Assembly: GCA_934725105.1 (NCBI GenBank)
Contig: CAKVBD010000006.1
Coordinates: 10,321 to 74,320, forward strand
Direction: 5' to 3'
Source of the DNA: an uncultured Bulleidia sp.
GTDB taxonomy: Bacteria > Bacillota_I > Bacilli_A > Erysipelotrichales > Erysipelotrichaceae
DNA: 64,000 nt
In this document: positions 61,684 to 64,000 of the stretch, one piece after another
How positions within the stretch are numbered: the stretch's first letter is position 1
Layout of the letters: every line of letters begins with the position of its first letter
The notes under the pieces: model-generated
The model's database searches: none
The model's input: only the letters and a program-made list of their open reading frames with translations
What the model was told of the DNA's origin: nothing
Position numbers and translations under genes: made by a program

Positions 61684-62169
61684 TTACTTTGGGTATACAA
61701 GATGTTTTTCATCAATATTTTTTAATGTATTTTCAAGATATCTATTTGCCCAGTATTTTGCCATTGTTAAATTCTGATCAGAATAGTTACCACATTCTAC
61801 TGGTGTAGCTCCTGGAATATTTCCTTCAAACGAAACAATAAATTCACACATTTCCTTCACAAGAGATACAACATCTTTACTTTCATAATCTCCATGCAAA
61901 ATCATATAGAAACCTGTTCTGCAGCCCATTGGTCCAAAATAAACAACACGTTCTTTCATTGTTGGATGGTTTCTTAAAAATGTCGCTCCAAGGTGTTCAA
62001 TTGTATGAACTTCTGCAGTAGACATGACTGGTTCTTTATTTGGCATTGTAAATCTCAAGTCAAATGTTGTCAGTATTTCTTTACCAGCATAATCTTTACG
62101 ACTCACATAAACGCCTGGTTCAAGTAATAAATGGTTAATTGTAAAACTAGCAATTCTTTCCATAATCAA
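61684..62169 (-). CDS. luxS: S-ribosylhomocysteine lyase LuxS
   Basis: About 160 residues. The zinc-binding HTIEH motif (near residues 53-57 from the ATG), GPMGCRTGFY and ECGNYSDQ are typical. The enzyme cleaves S-ribosylhomocysteine to homocysteine and DPD, the precursor of autoinducer-2. Two starts are possible: TTG at 62169, overlapping the nudix stop (TTGA) and 6 nt after GGGG, or ATG at 62163. LuxS proteins usually begin with Met-Glu, favouring the ATG. The order nudix, luxS, mtnN puts two steps of the activated methyl cycle in one operon. Confidence 0.94.
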   Translation of the reverse strand: MIMERIASFTINHLLLEPGVYVSRKDYAGKEILTTFDLRFTMPNKEPVMSTAEVHTIEHLGATFLRNHPTMKERVVYFGPMGCRTGFYMILHGDYESKDVVSLVKEMCEFIVSFEGNIPGATPVECGNYSDQNLTMAKYWANRYLENTLKNIDEKHLVYPK

Positions 62170-62705
62170 ATCATACCCCTTCTTTTATTCTCTTTTACTA
62201 AGAATGTCATTCCTATTGTTTTCGCATCATGGATTTCACCCTTAACGATCATATCTGTAATTTCATCCAATGTATATTTATATACATTAATATTTTCATC
62301 ACTGTCTAAATGCTGCCCTTTATATGCACCTTTTTTTGCATAGTACATACCAATCGTTTCACTGTCATACGCAGGTGTTGGATACATCAAGCCAAGATAC
62401 TTCCATTCAGTACCTTCATATCCAACTTCTTCCACGATTTCTCTTTTTGCGGTATTGAGATCATCTTCTCCTGCTTCTCTTTTTCCTGCAGGATATTCAA
62501 GTGTCACTTCAGATTGTGCATAACGATATTGTTTTACAAAAAAGAACTTTCCATCTTCATCTTCTAATGCAATACCAACACCACCTGGATGTTCAACCAC
62601 AACACGATCAACGATTTGTCCATCATCAATTTGTGCTTTGTCTTCTCTCAAATTAACAACATTTCCTTCATATACATAGCTTTTCGCAAGTGTTTTTTCT
62701 TCCAT
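62166..62705 (-). CDS. Nudix hydrolase (ADP-ribose pyrophosphatase-like)
   Basis: 179 residues. The nudix box is complete: GKREAGEDDLNTAKREIVEEVGY near 75-97, read in two parts, with the REIVEEVG core. ADP-ribose pyrophosphatase-like features include EYPAG before the box and a TPAYDSE segment after it. It cleaves a nucleoside diphosphate linked to another group, most likely ADP-ribose. The ATG at 62705 follows AAAGGA. It is first in the nudix-luxS-mtnN operon. Confidence 0.88.
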   Translation of the reverse strand: MEEKTLAKSYVYEGNVVNLREDKAQIDDGQIVDRVVVEHPGGVGIALEDEDGKFFFVKQYRYAQSEVTLEYPAGKREAGEDDLNTAKREIVEEVGYEGTEWKYLGLMYPTPAYDSETIGMYYAKKGAYKGQHLDSDENINVYKYTLDEITDMIVKGEIHDAKTIGMTFLVKENKRRGMI

Positions 62706-62722
62706 ATCATTTTTCCTTTGCC

Positions 62723-62732
62723 TATAATTATA
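62723..62732. promoter_or_regulatory. Palindromic -10 element shared by nudix and DNPH-like genes
   Basis: TATAATTATA reads the same on both strands, giving TATAAT in both directions. On the minus strand TGT precedes it (extended -10). Here both genes have ribosome sites, unlike mutL/yigZ. Confidence 0.55.
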
Positions 62733-62755
62733 ACAAAACAAGGAGAAACTTTAGT

Positions 62756-63175
62756 ATGAATCAAAAAGTTTATTTTGCGGGCAGTATTCGTGGAGGTCAA
62801 GATGATATTCAACTATATCATGATATGATTGCATACATTAAGAAAACAGATATTGTTTTAACAGAACATATTGGAGATATGACACGTTCCATCTCTGAAC
62901 AATCTAGAAGTGAAGATGCTTTGATTTATAATCAAGATACTTCATGGCTTAGAGAATGTGATTTGGTGATTGCAGAGTGTACACACCCTTCTTTAGGCGT
63001 TGGCTATGAAATGGCTTATGCTGAAAAATTCAATAAACCTGTGTATATCTTCTATCAAAAAGAAAGAACAAAACTCTCCGCAATGTTAAAAGGAGATCCA
63101 TACTTTCATATTGATACATATGCTTCTAAAGAAGAATTATTCCAGAAATTAGATGCAATTCTTAAAGCATTTTAA
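62756..63175 (+). CDS. Nucleoside 2-deoxyribosyltransferase/DNPH1-like protein
   Basis: 139 residues. VYFAGSIRGG at the start and an SWLRECDLVIAECTHPSLGVGYEMAYA segment near 70-95 (cut here) carry the conserved Asp and catalytic Glu of the nucleoside deoxyribosyltransferase superfamily. The GSIRGG form is typical of the deoxynucleoside-5'-phosphate N-hydrolases (RCL/DNPH1). It probably cleaves the glycosidic bond of a modified or surplus deoxynucleotide. AAGGAG precedes the ATG. It is divergent from the nudix gene and ends at a strong hairpin. Confidence 0.85.
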   Translation: MNQKVYFAGSIRGGQDDIQLYHDMIAYIKKTDIVLTEHIGDMTRSISEQSRSEDALIYNQDTSWLRECDLVIAECTHPSLGVGYEMAYAEKFNKPVYIFYQKERTKLSAMLKGDPYFHIDTYASKEELFQKLDAILKAF

Positions 63176-63196
63176 CTTTAGGAGTTATAAATATAA

Positions 63197-63245
63197 AAAA
63201 TAGCTATAAAAGGCATAAATATGCAATTTATAGCTATTTTCTATT
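63197..63245. terminator. Terminator after the DNPH-like gene
   Basis: AAAATAGCTATAAA and TTTATAGCTATTTT form a perfect 14-bp stem with a 16-nt loop, followed by T-rich sequence. Confidence 0.85.
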
Positions 63246-63327
63246 TTGTATGCGATTATCGTAATATTTGTTCAATTCTTTCTTCATTGCATTGTATCCT
63301 ATAACAACTGTCCATACATAGATGGGA

Positions 63328-63885
63328 TCAATATACTGTTCTGCGTACTACTTCACACACTGCAGATGAATCAAAGTCTTGTCTCAATAAAGCAGAAAGC
63401 ATCAAAGAAAATAATATTCCTGAAAACTTCTCTGCAGTAAATGCATCTGAAAATGCATCTTTACGAACTTTCGGATCATTTTTCAAGACACCACAGATAC
63501 CATCAAGGATATGCTGCCATGCTTGATGCATACGATGAATACCGTCAGATTTATCTTCCTTCATGTAACTGATGGAATGTAATGTGAAGAATCCTGGATA
63601 TTTTTGATTCCCATATGCCATTCTTTGATAAATCCACTGCACACAGCTTAGGATATCTTGAAATGCAGAATCATCTTCTGGTGTATGAAAGATTTCATTC
63701 CACACACTTTCAATTGTAGCGCCAACTAGATCTGTCTTAGAATCAAAGTAGTTATAGATAGATCCAATAGAAACGTCACAAGCTGATGCAACAGATCGAA
63801 TGCTTACCGTAGCCCATCCTTTCTTTTGAATCAATTCACGACTTTTCTTTAATATTTCTTCTTTTGACGTTACAACTTTATTCAT
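63328..63885 (-). CDS. TetR/AcrR family regulator
   Basis: 185 residues. The helix-turn-helix lies at about 15-60 (VSIRSVASACDVSIGSIYNYF). A C-terminal effector domain follows. The ATG at 63885 is chosen because TGAGG precedes it. The earlier ATG at 63912 overlaps a perfect TGAACA-C-TGTTCA operator and lacks a ribosome site. It may autoregulate. Its other target is probably beyond the right edge of the window. Confidence 0.85.
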   Translation of the reverse strand: MNKVVTSKEEILKKSRELIQKKGWATVSIRSVASACDVSIGSIYNYFDSKTDLVGATIESVWNEIFHTPEDDSAFQDILSCVQWIYQRMAYGNQKYPGFFTLHSISYMKEDKSDGIHRMHQAWQHILDGICGVLKNDPKVRKDAFSDAFTAEKFSGILFSLMLSALLRQDFDSSAVCEVVRRTVY

Positions 63886-63898
63886 AAGTACCTCAAAC

Positions 63899-63911
63899 TG
63901 AACACTGTTCA
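63899..63911. promoter_or_regulatory. Operator in front of the TetR gene
   Basis: TGAACA-C-TGTTCA, a perfect 6-bp inverted repeat around one base. It lies between a TATACT on the minus strand (about 63917-63922) and the start codon, the place of a self-repression site. Confidence 0.6.
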
Positions 63912-64000
63912 TTTATAGTATATTCTTAACTTCCAGAAATTTTGTCCCTCAAAATATAAAATGTTTTAAATTTATGATTAGTAGAGCGAGAAAATCGCTC

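Overview
This is a low-GC Gram-positive chromosome segment. The AT-rich codons, GGAGG-type ribosome sites, LuxS, TelA/XpaC proteins, an AddA/AddB pair, LytTR signalling, RicT and the tmk-holB-ricT-rsmI gene string all fit Firmicutes. The particular mix (M16C protease, MMPL plus heptad-repeat protein, Rpn-type nuclease, XpaC plus double AAA+ protein) resembles an anaerobic Erysipelotrichia-like gut bacterium. That placement is inference; no rRNA is present. I see no tRNA, rRNA or CRISPR array.

Layout. 1-767: partial protein with two histidine-phosphatase domains. 817-6234: a P-loop kinase, then an ECF S component, two aldo/keto reductases and a MATE exporter read leftward, with a divergent LysR regulator. 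6404-9083: CpXC-domain protein and neighbour, BI-1 protein, small membrane protein. 9086-12383: miaA-mutL, with yigZ divergent from mutL. 12422-16027: Rpn-type nuclease, PepF, GH25 lysozyme. 16072-19093: GHKL kinase and LytTR regulator, divergent from a secreted protein and a small membrane protein. 19142-25677: XpaC, a double AAA+ ATPase, a 5'-nucleotidase-like protein lacking its metal ligands, and TelA. 25783-31469: addB-addA. 31497-41111: a heterodimeric ABC exporter, M16C peptidase, MFS transporter and a lone ABC half-transporter. 41603-45866: FHA protein, then rsmI, ricT, holB and tmk. 45962-47275: AAA/DUF4143 ATPase with a tandem repeat upstream. 47432-52585: YhgE-like heptad protein, MMPL transporter and divergent TetR.

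52587-57593 is an accessory island bounded by a perfect 16-nt inverted repeat and carrying two near-identical ~248-bp direct repeats. It holds a MATE gene fragment, an unidentified broken ORF, an ECF S component, a Crp/Fnr regulator, a LarA-type nickel-dependent racemase with all key residues, and a LarD-like aquaporin channel. It sits exactly between the 3' ends of the tetR gene and a reverse rubrerythrin gene.

57596-64000: rubrerythrin, zinc-ribbon membrane protein, CapA, an M15 D,D-carboxypeptidase, mtnN-luxS-nudix (activated methyl cycle), a nucleotide N-hydrolase-like protein and a TetR regulator.

Signals running through the window: at least eight genes have a TATAAT-like -10 box only 6-9 nt before the start codon, predicting leaderless mRNAs. 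Two divergent gene pairs share a palindromic -10 element. MutL lacks its endonuclease motif.
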